64,000 bases of DNA from assembly GCA_934130165.1 (NCBI GenBank), contig CAKOXO010000002.1, positions 62,001 through 126,000 on the forward strand. Reading direction: 5' to 3'. Source of the DNA: an uncultured Bacilli bacterium. GTDB taxonomy: Bacteria; Bacillota_I; Bacilli_A; RF39; UBA660. The notes under the pieces are model-generated. The model worked only from the letters and a program-made list of their open reading frames with translations, made no database searches and was not told the origin of the DNA. Positions 50,892 through 59,960 of the stretch are shown piece by piece. Both the position numbers and the translations under genes were made by a program. Position 1 is the stretch's first letter, and each line of letters opens with the position of its first letter.

Positions 50892-53012
50892 TTATCTTTT
50901 AATTTCAACTAATTCATATACTTCAATTATATCTTGTTCTTTATAGTCTTGACAATTTTCTAAAGTTACTCCACAGTCCATACCTTTTTTTACTTCTTTG
51001 ACTTGGTCTTTTTCATGTTGTAGTGTATTAATTTTACCATTGTATACAACAGTGCCATCTCTAATAATACGAGCTAGAGAATTACTTTTTACAACACCAT
51101 TAGTAACATGACAACCAGCAATTAGTCCTACTTTTGAGAATTTAAACATTTGTCTTATTTCTAATGTACCAATTACTTTTTCTTCATATTCTGGATCTAA
51201 CATACCTTTCATTGCTTGTTCCATATCCTCGACAACTTTATAGATAATATCATAGTTTCTAATTTCAACACCATATTGTTTTGCAACATCTTCAGTTTTA
51301 GAATTAGCTCTAACATTAAAACCTATAATAATTGCATTAGATGCAGATGCTAAGACTACATCACTTTCTGTAATAGCTCCTACACTACTTCTAATAATAT
51401 TTATTTTAACACCATCAACATCAATCTTTTCAAGTGAACTTTTTACTGCTTCACTACTTCCATGAACATCTGCTTTTATAATAACACTAATTTCTTTCAT
51501 TCCTTCTTGAATTTGCCCAAATAAATCATCAAGGGTCATACCACTTCTATTAGTATCAGCATCTTTTGCTCTGTTTTGTCTTTCAGAAGCAATATTTTTA
51601 GCTTGCTTTTCTGTTTCGAATGCCATAAATTTATCTCCAGCTTCAGGTACATTTGATAATCCTGTTACCTCTACTGGAGTGGAAGGTAGAGCTTCTACTA
51701 CATTTTGTCCTAAATCATTTTTTAATGTTCTAACTTTTCCAAATGAAGTTCCAACAACTATTGGATCCCCAATTCTTAAAGTACCATTTTGAATTAAAAG
51801 AGTAGCAACTGTACCTACTTGCTTATCTTTTTTAGCTTCAATTACTGTACCAGTTGCATATCTATTAGGATTAGCCTTTAATTCTTGCATATCTGAAACT
51901 AATAAGATATTAGATAAAAGTTCATCTATACCAAGTCCAGTTTTGGCAGATATTTTACTTATAATGGTATCTCCACCCCATTCTTCTGGAGTAAGACCAT
52001 TTTCAACTAGTTCAGTCATTATTCTATCTGGATTAGCATCTTCTTTATCAATTTTATTTATTGCTACAATAATTGGTACTCCTGCTGCTTTAGCATGATC
52101 AATAGCTTCTTTAGTTTGTGGCATTACTCCATCATCTGCTGCAACAATTATTATAACTACATCTGTAATACTTGCTCCACGAGCTCTCATTTCAGTAAAT
52201 GCTTCATGACCTGGGGTGTCAATAAAGGTTATTTTTCTATCACCACATTTAACTGAGTATGCACCTATTGCTTGAGTTATTCCTCCAGCTTCACCTGATG
52301 CAACACTTGATTTTCTAATAGTATCTAAAAGTGTAGTTTTTCCATGGTCAACATGTCCCATAATAGTAACAACTGGTGGACGTTCAACTAAATCCTCAAC
52401 TCTATCTTCTATTTCAAAATTTTCAAAATTAGAAATATCTTTTGTTTCTTCTCTTTTTAACTCTTTGTTATAATCTGCTACCATAACCTCAGCAGTTTCA
52501 AAATCAATACTTTGATTAACTGATGCCATAATACCTAAAGCCATTGCCTTTTTAACAAGTTCAACACCGGCTACATTTAGAGCTTCTGCAAGTTCAGATA
52601 TAGTCATATTTTCTTTGTAAAGAACAATATTATCATCCTTAACAGCCTCATTACTTTGTAATTTTTCACGATGTTTATAAATCTTTTTACGTTCCTTTAT
52701 AAAATTACTTTTAGCCTCAGCTTTCTTTACACTTCTACTTTTTAGTTTTTGAAAATTATCATTATTATCTAAATCATATCTAGTTTGTTGTGCTAAAGCT
52801 TCAGCTTTATCTTCTACTTCTTCTTCATAATCCATATCTTCTTCATCATTAATATAATCTTCATTATCTTGAATTTCATTATCCAATAAAATAATATCTT
52901 CTTCTGTTAGTAATGATTCTTCATCATCATAAGAAATTCCTATTTTATCACATAATTTTTTAATTTCTTCAATACTTTTTTCAACGTCTTGTGCATAATC
53001 TTTCAAGTTCAT
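50892..53012 (-). CDS. infB: Translation initiation factor IF-2
   Basis: 706 residues. An acidic, coiled N-terminal domain (1-130) is followed by the IF2 N2 domain (about 130-195, MTISELAEALNVAG), the GTPase with G1 GHVDHGKTT, G3 DTPGHEAF and G4 NKID, then the two beta barrels and IF2-C (NVPEAGDKF, VHGSSEAVKSSLEKI, DCGVTLENC). It delivers initiator tRNA to the 30S complex. Part of the nusA operon; its overall length is close to the short Bacillus form. Highly confident. Confidence 0.97.
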   Translation of the reverse strand: MNLKDYAQDVEKSIEEIKKLCDKIGISYDDEESLLTEEDIILLDNEIQDNEDYINDEEDMDYEEEVEDKAEALAQQTRYDLDNNDNFQKLKSRSVKKAEAKSNFIKERKKIYKHREKLQSNEAVKDDNIVLYKENMTISELAEALNVAGVELVKKAMALGIMASVNQSIDFETAEVMVADYNKELKREETKDISNFENFEIEDRVEDLVERPPVVTIMGHVDHGKTTLLDTIRKSSVASGEAGGITQAIGAYSVKCGDRKITFIDTPGHEAFTEMRARGASITDVVIIIVAADDGVMPQTKEAIDHAKAAGVPIIVAINKIDKEDANPDRIMTELVENGLTPEEWGGDTIISKISAKTGLGIDELLSNILLVSDMQELKANPNRYATGTVIEAKKDKQVGTVATLLIQNGTLRIGDPIVVGTSFGKVRTLKNDLGQNVVEALPSTPVEVTGLSNVPEAGDKFMAFETEKQAKNIASERQNRAKDADTNRSGMTLDDLFGQIQEGMKEISVIIKADVHGSSEAVKSSLEKIDVDGVKINIIRSSVGAITESDVVLASASNAIIIGFNVRANSKTEDVAKQYGVEIRNYDIIYKVVEDMEQAMKGMLDPEYEEKVIGTLEIRQMFKFSKVGLIAGCHVTNGVVKSNSLARIIRDGTVVYNGKINTLQHEKDQVKEVKKGMDCGVTLENCQDYKEQDIIEVYELVEIKR

Positions 53013-53030
53013 AGTATCACCTCACTTTTA

Positions 53031-53291
53031 TTATTTACAAATTTTTTCTATTTCATCATACAATGATTCTTCAATTGTACATTCAAGTCTTTTTTCTAAA
53101 ATTTTATTTTTACGAGCTTTATTTAGTACCTCGATATCCTTTTTTATATAAGCTCCTCTTCCATTAGCTTTACCTGACTCATCAACAATAACTCTACCTT
53201 CAGGAGTTCTGACTATTCTTAATAATTCTTTTTTTGGTAATCTTTCCTTTGTAATTACACAGCTTCTTAAAGGAATTTTTTTCATCTTCAT
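53031..53291 (-). CDS. YlxR/RnpM family RNA-binding protein
   Basis: 86 residues with the YlxR signature PLRSCVITKERLPKKELLRIVR and the loop GKANGRGAYIKKD. Proteins of this family (RnpM) bind RNase P RNA in Bacillus. It lies 18 bases before infB and overlaps the preceding unknown gene by one base. Normally a ribosomal protein L7Ae-like gene (ylxQ) follows here; it is absent. Confidence 0.88.
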   Translation of the reverse strand: MKMKKIPLRSCVITKERLPKKELLRIVRTPEGRVIVDESGKANGRGAYIKKDIEVLNKARKNKILEKRLECTIEESLYDEIEKICK

Positions 53292-53815
53292 TACTTTTCA
53301 CCCATTCTCTTTTGTTTTGTTTTTGCATTAACACTTACATCTGAATAGCTTTCCATTTGATATATCTGCATTAATAATGATTGATTTGCAGAAAAAATTG
53401 GTTTTAAGGATTTTGTAGAATTTTTATTTAAATCAACTAATTTAATTAATGTATTCTGTTGTTCTTTCGTTATTTGATAATGATTTATTCTAGGATTAGG
53501 TACATCTATGATAGCAAAATCATTATTTGGATATGCATCATAGTTACAATACCCTAAAACATCAACTATCATTGATCTATAATCAGGAATTGTTCTTCCA
53601 AAGTAATATACTTTTCTGGTTTCTGAATCAAGGTCTAGTTTTTGAAATATTTCCAGAATATTAACATCAATATCCTTTAAATGTTTGGGAATCATCTCTT
53701 GATGTATAGGATCTACATTTTCAATTTCATCAATGGCATAAAAGTTTCCAAATCTATCAATTATACCTTTATAACCCTTTTCTAATTCTTTGTAAGCAAA
53801 TTTTATTATTTCCAC
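53291..53815 (-). CDS. Unknown protein inserted in the nusA-ylxR operon
   Basis: 174 residues, soluble, acidic, no membrane segment. It contains segments such as DRFGNFYAIDEIENVDP, YYFGRTIPDYRSMIVDV and FAIIDVPNPRINHY; I do not recognise the family. It sits between nusA and ylxR, where most Bacillota have no gene. One-base overlap with ylxR and its place behind nusA indicate constitutive co-expression with transcription and translation factors. An RNA- or ribosome-linked function is a contextual guess only. Confidence 0.6.
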   Translation of the reverse strand: MEIIKFAYKELEKGYKGIIDRFGNFYAIDEIENVDPIHQEMIPKHLKDIDVNILEIFQKLDLDSETRKVYYFGRTIPDYRSMIVDVLGYCNYDAYPNNDFAIIDVPNPRINHYQITKEQQNTLIKLVDLNKNSTKSLKPIFSANQSLLMQIYQMESYSDVSVNAKTKQKRMGEK

Positions 53816-53830
53816 AAAAACACCCCATTA

Positions 53831-54964
53831 TTAATTTTCTGTTCTTAAGTTAATTCCTTCACTACTTGCTTGCTCCATAGTTTTTATATCTATTTTATAT
53901 TTTGTTAATCTACTAGCAAGTCTAGCATTTTGACCTTTTCTTCCGATTGCCAATGAGAAATTATCTCCATCAGCAATTACCATTGCTTCTTGTTTTTTAG
54001 GATCTGTAATGGCAACAGTTAAATTTTTCGCAGGTGATAAAGCATTTTCTATAAATACTGCTGGATCTTTATCATATCTAACAATATCAATTTTTTCTCC
54101 ATGTAATTCTTCAATTATATGCGCAATTCTGCTTCCCTTTTCTCCTATACAAGCTCCAATTGGATCAATATTAGGATTTTCTGAATAAACAGCAACTTTG
54201 CTTCTATTTCCCGCATCACGTGCTACACTGTAAAGTAATACTGAGCCATCAGAAAGTTCTGGTATTTCAAGTTCAAATAATCTTTTAACAAATCCATAAT
54301 GACTTCTTGATAAAAGTATTAATAGATTTTTTCCACTATTATCAACTTTAGTAACATATACTTTAATTTGACTACCCATTTCAATTTTTTCACCAGGTAT
54401 TATATCTTTCTTTGGTAAAATACCGTTAGTACGTCCTAAATCAATAAAATAATTATCAGTATCCTCAAGGGCTACAGTACCAACTAACATTTCATCTTGT
54501 TTATCACCATATTCTTCCATGATACTATTTCTTTCTGCTTCTCTCATTTTTTGAACTACTACTTGCTTTGCAGTTGATGCTGCTACACGTCCAAAATCTT
54601 TAGGAGTTACTTCTGTATCTATTGTATCACCAACATTAAGTGATTTATCTTCACGTCTTGCATCACTTAATTTAATTTCTGTTTCTGGATTAAATAACTC
54701 GATTTCTATTTCATTACCTTCTGAATCATATTCAACCTCATCTGGATAATCATCTGGTTTATCATCATCTACTACTGTTAAATATGAATAAACCTTAATA
54801 TCACCAGTATCACGATTAATTAATACTTTTACATTTGTCTTTGAATTATCCTTTTTATATGCTGAGGTAAGAGCTAATTCCATTGCCTCATATACTACTT
54901 CTTTATCTATTCCTTTTTCTTTTACTATATTATCTACTGCTTTTAAGAATTCTTTACTATTCAT
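53831..54964 (-). CDS. nusA: Transcription termination/antitermination factor NusA
   Basis: 377 residues with an N-terminal RNA polymerase-binding domain (MNSKEFLKAVDNIVKEKGI), an S1 domain (about 140-205, MLVGTVALEDTDNYFIDLG) and two KH domains (GACIGEKGSRI near 290, and AIGRKGQNARLAS near 360). Modulates pausing and termination by RNA polymerase. The start ATG at 54964 overlaps rimP's end by eight bases; an upstream extension to 55009 is not supported. Second gene of the rimP operon. Confidence 0.96.
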   Translation of the reverse strand: MNSKEFLKAVDNIVKEKGIDKEVVYEAMELALTSAYKKDNSKTNVKVLINRDTGDIKVYSYLTVVDDDKPDDYPDEVEYDSEGNEIEIELFNPETEIKLSDARREDKSLNVGDTIDTEVTPKDFGRVAASTAKQVVVQKMREAERNSIMEEYGDKQDEMLVGTVALEDTDNYFIDLGRTNGILPKKDIIPGEKIEMGSQIKVYVTKVDNSGKNLLILLSRSHYGFVKRLFELEIPELSDGSVLLYSVARDAGNRSKVAVYSENPNIDPIGACIGEKGSRIAHIIEELHGEKIDIVRYDKDPAVFIENALSPAKNLTVAITDPKKQEAMVIADGDNFSLAIGRKGQNARLASRLTKYKIDIKTMEQASSEGINLRTEN

Positions 54965-55217
54965 TAGTAGCATCTCCCTTCTCTTTAGAATAAATGTCCA
55001 ATTCATCATAATCTTGTTCTATTTCTCTAGCTTCATCCATTATTTTGTTAATAATTCTTGATGCTTCTGTAATCTTATCTAAATCAATAACCTCATCGCT
55101 ATCAAGTTCAATGTTAAAAACAGTTTTACCTTCTACTTTCTCCTTAAAGGCATCACTAACATATATGCCTAAATCCTTAATTTTAGAATTAATTAGTGAT
55201 TCAACTATTTCCTTCAC
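54957..55217 (-). CDS. Truncated RimP-like ribosome maturation factor
   Basis: 86 residues from a GTG start (55217) eight bases behind AGGAGG. The sequence corresponds to the N-terminal alpha/beta domain of RimP (about residues 1-80 of the 150-residue family), with DLGIYVSDAFKEKVEGKTVFNIELD and DLDKITEASRIINKIMD. The C-terminal SH3-like domain is absent and the frame is not broken, so this is a short variant instead of an obvious pseudogene. RimP helps early 30S assembly. Located directly before nusA, in the standard place. Confidence 0.7.
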   Translation of the reverse strand: MKEIVESLINSKIKDLGIYVSDAFKEKVEGKTVFNIELDSDEVIDLDKITEASRIINKIMDEAREIEQDYDELDIYSKEKGDATNE

Positions 55218-55240
55218 AAATAACACCTCCTACATATATA

Positions 55241-55267
55241 AAGGAGTGGAAACTAATTCCACTCCTC
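55241..55267 (-). promoter_or_regulatory. Hairpin in the rimP-nusA operon leader
   Basis: Strong stem GGAGTGGAA / TTCCACTCC between promoter and rimP RBS. A weak T-tract follows, so it could attenuate or protect the mRNA. Confidence 0.55.
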
Positions 55268-55284
55268 CTTTCTTTAATAAATAG

Positions 55285-55313
55285 ATTATAACACAAAATT
55301 AAAATAATTCCAA
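55285..55313 (-). promoter_or_regulatory. Promoter of the rimP-nusA-infB-rbfA operon
   Basis: -35 TTGGAA (55308-55313), 17-base spacer, -10 TATAAT (55285-55290) on the minus strand. Confidence 0.8.
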
Positions 55314-55470
55314 CTTTTATTTTTATAACAGTCTTTTCGTAATTTATTTATTACTATTTTTATTGCTATTTATGTCAAATTTTTATGTAATTTTAATAAT
55401 AAACCAAATAATTTTAGGTCGAACTATGTATTTTACAATTTAATTATGTTATTATCTAATTGGTGATGAT

Positions 55471-56148
55471 ATGAAAAATAATTCTTTTACTAAAAATATA
55501 TTAAAACTACTACTTTCATTTTTAATTTTTTTTGAAAGTTCTACTATAAGATCTATACTTATTTCTATATTTAAAATAAAAAAGAAAACTCCTGGTACTT
55601 TAACTGTTCTAAGTTTTGGAGTTAACACAATAATATTAATTTTATTATTTATTATCTTTAGAAAAGACATCATAAAAGAGTTTAAAATTTTTAAAGACAA
55701 TATTTCCAATAATATTGATACTGGATTAAAATATTGGATGTTAGGTTTAGCTGGAATGATGATTTCAAATATAATAATTACTTTCATTCTAAAAGGTGGA
55801 GGTGCAAGTAATGAAGAAGCCGTTCAAAAGATGATTAATTCAGCACCTTTATTCATGATAATAAATGCTGGTATCATTGCCCCAATAAATGAAGAACTAT
55901 TATTTAGAAAGAATTTTAGGAATGTATTTAAAAATAATATTTTATTTATATTAGTATCTGGAATATTTTTTGGATATATGCATGTTGCAGGATCAACTAG
56001 TCTAACACAATGGCTATATATAATACCATATTCTTCATTAGGAATATCATTTGCTGTTATGTATAATAAAACAAGTACAGTTTTCACATCAATTACTATG
56101 CACTCTATCCATAATACAATCTTAACAATTTTATCAATTTTAGTATAA
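55471..56148 (+). CDS. CPBP-family intramembrane metalloprotease
   Basis: 225 residues with about seven hydrophobic helices. The active-site motifs are INEELLFRK (EExxxR, near residue 145), FGYMHVAG (FxxxH, near 172) and HSIHNTI (His, near 216) in the order of CPBP/Rce1-type enzymes. These membrane proteases may process leader peptides or prenyl-type substrates; some act in bacteriocin immunity. No bacteriocin gene is adjacent. RBS GGTGATGAT, monocistronic and convergent with the downstream gene. Confidence 0.88.
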   Translation: MKNNSFTKNILKLLLSFLIFFESSTIRSILISIFKIKKKTPGTLTVLSFGVNTIILILLFIIFRKDIIKEFKIFKDNISNNIDTGLKYWMLGLAGMMISNIIITFILKGGGASNEEAVQKMINSAPLFMIINAGIIAPINEELLFRKNFRNVFKNNILFILVSGIFFGYMHVAGSTSLTQWLYIIPYSSLGISFAVMYNKTSTVFTSITMHSIHNTILTILSILV

Positions 56149-56180
56149 AAAAAACAGAAATTATTTTTCTGCTTTTTTTC
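56147..56180. terminator. Bidirectional terminator between the CPBP and YhhQ-like genes
   Basis: CAGAAA / TTTCTG hairpin flanked by A8 and T7 runs; serves both converging genes. Confidence 0.85.
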
Positions 56181-56772
56181 TTTTTGTTTTCTTCTTTTCT
56201 ATGCCTCGTTTTATTTTGCTATCAATAAAAACTAAACCTATAGAAATAACCATTTCAATTATTATAGAAACAAAATAACTTTTCCAAAAATTATCTGTCA
56301 TTATCATATTATGTAAAAATATTAAATACATCAAATGATTTATTATAAGGGAAAATACATAGTTTAAATATATAAGTATTACATTACTTTTAAAATTAAG
56401 AATAATGTAATAATAAATTGACAAATTAATAAACATACTTATGAAATAACTAAAAAAATATCCTAAAAGTTCTAGAACAATTACTCTTTGATTAGTTAAA
56501 TCTTTTATAAGAACTAAAAATGTAACAATAATTAGTGATGATATTAGTATTCCATATAGTGTCTCTTTAAACCCATATTTTTTAGTAATGTAATTACTTG
56601 TAAATAATATAAATGGTATTATAAATATTGAAAAAGTACTATTTATACCAATCATACTAAAAGTATAATCTTTTAATGCAACGGCAAGAGTACTAATAGT
56701 TGCTAAAAGCATTATAAATATAAAACTATCATTTTGAATTGTTTCCTTTTTCTTTGTTTTTTTCTTCGGCAT
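56161..56772 (-). CDS. VUT/YhhQ-like membrane transporter (putative queuosine precursor)
   Basis: 203 residues with about six hydrophobic helices, an N-terminal basic head (MPKKKTKKKET) and a basic tail. The segment SNYITKKYGFKETLYGILIS resembles the conserved loop of the VUT (YhhQ/queuosine precursor) transporters. No queuosine riboswitch (preQ1) was found upstream. Family assignment is moderate; substrate remains open. Monocistronic. Confidence 0.55.
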   Translation of the reverse strand: MPKKKTKKKETIQNDSFIFIMLLATISTLAVALKDYTFSMIGINSTFSIFIIPFILFTSNYITKKYGFKETLYGILISSLIIVTFLVLIKDLTNQRVIVLELLGYFFSYFISMFINLSIYYYIILNFKSNVILIYLNYVFSLIINHLMYLIFLHNMIMTDNFWKSYFVSIIIEMVISIGLVFIDSKIKRGIEKKKTKRKKAEK

Positions 56773-56878
56773 AATATTAAACCTCCTTTACCATAACTAA
56801 AATCATAATACCATGTTTTTTTTTAAAATAAAATATTTTTTACTAAAAATATATGGTACAATATAATTGGTGAATAAT

Positions 56879-57811
56879 ATGAATACTAGTACTCGTACAG
56901 AAAAAAATAAAGTTATTCAAAATAAATTAGAGGAAGAAGAAAAAAGAAACAAAAGAAAAAAAATGGTTAAATTATTTATAAAAGTTACCTTTATCATATT
57001 AATTTTCTTCTTTGGAATTTATTTTTATACAAATTATACATCTACTAGAGGTTTAATAACAAAGGAAGAAAGAATTAAAAATAAAAAAATTCCAGATAGC
57101 TTTAGTGGTAGTAAAATAATACAGTTTTCAGATTTATATTATGGTTCAACAATTACTAAAGAGGAAGTAAAAAGACTAGTTAAAACTATTAATATAAGAA
57201 AACCTGACCTTATTGTATTTACAGGAAATTTAATTGATCCAGAATATAAAATCTCAACAAAAGAACAAGAAGAATTAATTAAAGAATTACAAAAATTAGA
57301 TTCTACTATTGGTAAATATGCTGTATCTGGTAAGTATGATGATGATAAATATTCAACTATCCTTACTCAAAGTGATTTTAATATATTGAATAATGATTAT
57401 GATCTAGTATATATGAATGATAATAATCCAATTATGATTGTTGGACTATCAAGCTTGTTGCAGGAAAAAAGAGATGCTGATAAGGCATATAGATATTATA
57501 AAGAGGAGACTCATAACTCTGATATATATACAATTACAATCACTAGTGAAACTGATGATATTGATAATATCCTAAGTGAATATAATAGCGACTTAATACT
57601 AGCTGGTAACTCAATGAATGGTCAAATAAGATTACCATTTATAGGTGGCATAATAAAAAAAGAAGGCTCAAAAAAATATAAAGATCCATATTATAAAATC
57701 AATAATACTAAATTATATGTATCAAGTGGAATTGGATCTCCAGATGCAGGATTCAGATTTATGGCAAGACCTAGCATTAATTTCTTTAGATTAACAAAAA
57801 TAGATAGCTAA
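56879..57811 (+). CDS. YkuE-like metallophosphoesterase fold, metal ligands lost
   Basis: 310 residues: a charged N-terminal region, one membrane helix (about 31-50), then an extracytoplasmic calcineurin-like fold. The family motifs are conspicuously altered. SDLH is SDLYYG (His to Tyr87), GDLVD is GNLID (Asn117), GNHD is GKYD (Lys152, Tyr153), and the distal GHxHGGQ is GNSMNGQIRLPFIGG (Asn244, Met246). Only Asp85 of the metal-binding set is clearly retained. The surrounding fold (PDLIVFTGN, RFMARPSINFFRLT) is intact. So it is a probable pseudophosphoesterase that may bind a ligand or partner at the outer membrane face. ATG at 56879 follows GGTGA; an upstream start is less likely. Confidence 0.82.
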   Translation: MNTSTRTEKNKVIQNKLEEEEKRNKRKKMVKLFIKVTFIILIFFFGIYFYTNYTSTRGLITKEERIKNKKIPDSFSGSKIIQFSDLYYGSTITKEEVKRLVKTINIRKPDLIVFTGNLIDPEYKISTKEQEELIKELQKLDSTIGKYAVSGKYDDDKYSTILTQSDFNILNNDYDLVYMNDNNPIMIVGLSSLLQEKRDADKAYRYYKEETHNSDIYTITITSETDDIDNILSEYNSDLILAGNSMNGQIRLPFIGGIIKKEGSKKYKDPYYKINNTKLYVSSGIGSPDAGFRFMARPSINFFRLTKIDS

Positions 57812-57828
57812 CTAGTTATCTATTTTTA
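57796..57828. terminator. Bidirectional terminator between the phosphoesterase-like and carboxypeptidase genes
   Basis: AAAAATAGATA / TATCTATTTTT inverted repeat at the two stop codons, with A- and T-runs on both sides. Confidence 0.8.
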
Positions 57829-58846
57829 CATATATATTAACTTTTCCAATTAGTTTATCAGATAAATACACATTTATATTACCTACTACATCATTATTAT
57901 TATAATTTTTCATCTTAGATACTTTCATAATAGTTTTAACATTTTCCAATTCACTTTCTTTTAATGGATAAGAAAATGATTTTTTTAAATATAACTTATC
58001 CTTAAAAAAAGTTTTGTCTACATAGAAATTATCTTTATCCACTATTTTATAATTTTGATAATTATTATATACATATTCATATAGATTTTTATGAGTAATA
58101 TATTCATTTCCATCATTTAAAGTAACAACAGTAAGTCTTAAATTATCTTTTTCTGCTGTTGTAACAAGAGTTCTTCCAGCACTAGGTGTATAGCCATTTT
58201 TGCCTCCTGTACAATATTCATAATCACCTAATAACTTATTTCTGTTATACCAAAGATAACTTTTGTTTTTAGTATTAGTTTCATATTTCTTTGTTTTTGT
58301 AATTTTTCTATAAATTGGATAGTTTTTATATGCATAACTAGATAAAAGTGCCATATCATAAGCTGAAGAATAATTTTTTGTTTTTTCATCAAGACCATGA
58401 CTATTAGAAAAAGTTGTATCCCTCATTCCTATTTCTTTGGCCTTTTTATTCATTAATTTTACAAAATCAGCCTCATTTTTTGATACATTATTAGCTATAA
58501 CCACGGCAGCATCATTTCCACTTCTTAACATTAAACCATACAATAAATTTTTAAGACTCATCTTCTCTTTATATTCCAAATATATACTAGTGCCATACAT
58601 TTCTAAGATTTCCTCACCTGCTTCATATTTATCATTTAACTTTGCATTTTCTATTGCGACAGTTGCAGTCATAATTTTAGTAATTGAAGCAATAAGTCTT
58701 TTATCGTGAATGTTATTTTTATAAAGTATTCTTCCACTATCTATATCCATTACAATACTCGATTTTGCAGTATCCATAGTTTTTGCATTAACTCCTATAG
58801 AAACTAAAAAAATAAGTAAAATTAAAAAGAACATATATTTTTTCAA
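57812..58846 (-). CDS. DacF-like D-Ala-D-Ala carboxypeptidase (penicillin-binding protein)
   Basis: About 344 residues. A signal peptide (residues 1-21) is followed by the serine peptidase S11 domain with ASITKI (SxxK, near residue 55), RSGNDAA (SxN, near 108) and GGKNGYTPSAGRT (KTG position near 213). The third motif reads KNG, with Asn instead of Thr. The last 90 residues form a PBP5-type C-terminal domain. It trims the terminal D-Ala of peptidoglycan stems, as in vegetative DacA or sporulation DacF. A TTG at 58846, five bases behind AGGTGA, is preferred over the ATG at 58834 and the GTG at 58855. No C-terminal amphipathic anchor is obvious. Confidence 0.9.
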   Translation of the reverse strand: MKKYMFFLILLIFLVSIGVNAKTMDTAKSSIVMDIDSGRILYKNNIHDKRLIASITKIMTATVAIENAKLNDKYEAGEEILEMYGTSIYLEYKEKMSLKNLLYGLMLRSGNDAAVVIANNVSKNEADFVKLMNKKAKEIGMRDTTFSNSHGLDEKTKNYSSAYDMALLSSYAYKNYPIYRKITKTKKYETNTKNKSYLWYNRNKLLGDYEYCTGGKNGYTPSAGRTLVTTAEKDNLRLTVVTLNDGNEYITHKNLYEYVYNNYQNYKIVDKDNFYVDKTFFKDKLYLKKSFSYPLKESELENVKTIMKVSKMKNYNNNDVVGNINVYLSDKLIGKVNIYVKIDN

Positions 58847-58889
58847 GAATATCACCTAAAAAAATATATGCTATTTATTTTTATTTTAT

Positions 58890-59303
58890 TTAAATATTAT
58901 CAATAATCTTCAAACAAGCACTATATATTTCTTTAAAACATTGATCAAAATCTCTTGTGTACCAAGGATCATCTATTTCCTTATCACCTAATAAATGAGT
59001 TTTATTATTATTTGGTAATAATCTATTTAAATCATATAAGTTTTCTTCATCCATACAAAATATATAATCAAAATTATAATAATCATTACTATCTATTTGC
59101 CTTGCTTTATGAATATCAAAACTTACATTATTTCTTTTTAGAACCTCCTTAACAGGAGGATATATATCATTTCCAATCTCTTCAGTAGTAGTTGCCTTTG
59201 ATTCAACATAAAATTTATTATCTTTATCCAAAGCTTTCAATATATACTCTGCCATAACTGATCTACATATATTACCATGACATACAAATAATATTTTTTT
59301 CAT
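58890..59303 (-). CDS. Low-molecular-weight protein tyrosine/arginine phosphatase
   Basis: 137 residues with the phosphatase loop VCHGNICRSVMAE (Cys9 and Arg15), the catalytic acid in DDPWYTRDF (near 118) and CMDEENLYDL in between. This is the LMW-PTP family (YwlE/Wzb types). It dephosphorylates tyrosine or arginine phosphates on proteins; the target is unknown. It overlaps the following pentapeptide repeat gene by four bases, so translation is coupled. RBS AAGGAGAG. Confidence 0.92.
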   Translation of the reverse strand: MKKILFVCHGNICRSVMAEYILKALDKDNKFYVESKATTTEEIGNDIYPPVKEVLKRNNVSFDIHKARQIDSNDYYNFDYIFCMDEENLYDLNRLLPNNNKTHLLGDKEIDDPWYTRDFDQCFKEIYSACLKIIDNI

Positions 59304-59935
59304 ATACTCTCCTTTATTTTAACCCCAAATAAACTAGCTATTTCAAGTAATTGATAACTTTCTATTATCATACCTTCTATATCAGTAGAATTTGCCTTTA
59401 AATTTGTAATATTACAACTAGATAAATCAATTTCTTTTAACTTTGTATTAATTAATTCTAAATTTTCCATATCACTATTATTTAAATAAAATTGTTTAAG
59501 TGTTAAATTATAAAATCTAGTATCCTTCATTTTACATTCATCAAATAAAACGCTACGCAAATTTGTATCAGCAATAGTTGAATAACATAAATTACAATTA
59601 GAAAAGAATGTATTATCTACAAAACTATTATCAATAAACATTCCTAAAATCTTACAATTTTTGAATTCTGTTCTTGTGATTTTTCTAGAGAATATTTTTA
59701 AACCTGACAAATCACAACTATCAAATATACAGTCTATAAAGTCTATATTTTCTATATTCACTTTAGAAAAATCAACTTTTTTAAAAATGCAAGAGTTAAA
59801 TTCTACATCATTAATATTACTATCTTCTACAACTTGATTAGAAAATATTTTGTTTTCTATTATAGAAGTTGATAAAGATATTTTCAAATTATCCTCTAAC
59901 ATATTTTTATTTATTTTTGGTTTTTTTATCTTCAT
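59300..59935 (-). CDS. Pentapeptide repeat protein
   Basis: 211 residues consisting of tandem pentapeptide-type units from about residue 40 to 195 (central Phe/Leu/Ile every fifth residue, for example VEFNSCIFKKVDFSKVNIEN). These fold into a right-handed quadrilateral beta-helix. Roles of this fold vary (some mimic DNA and protect gyrase); none can be assigned here. It is upstream of and translationally coupled to the LMW phosphatase. No signal peptide. Confidence 0.85.
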   Translation of the reverse strand: MKIKKPKINKNMLEDNLKISLSTSIIENKIFSNQVVEDSNINDVEFNSCIFKKVDFSKVNIENIDFIDCIFDSCDLSGLKIFSRKITRTEFKNCKILGMFIDNSFVDNTFFSNCNLCYSTIADTNLRSVLFDECKMKDTRFYNLTLKQFYLNNSDMENLELINTKLKEIDLSSCNITNLKANSTDIEGMIIESYQLLEIASLFGVKIKESI

Positions 59936-59960
59936 TATACCACCATAAAAATTATATCAA

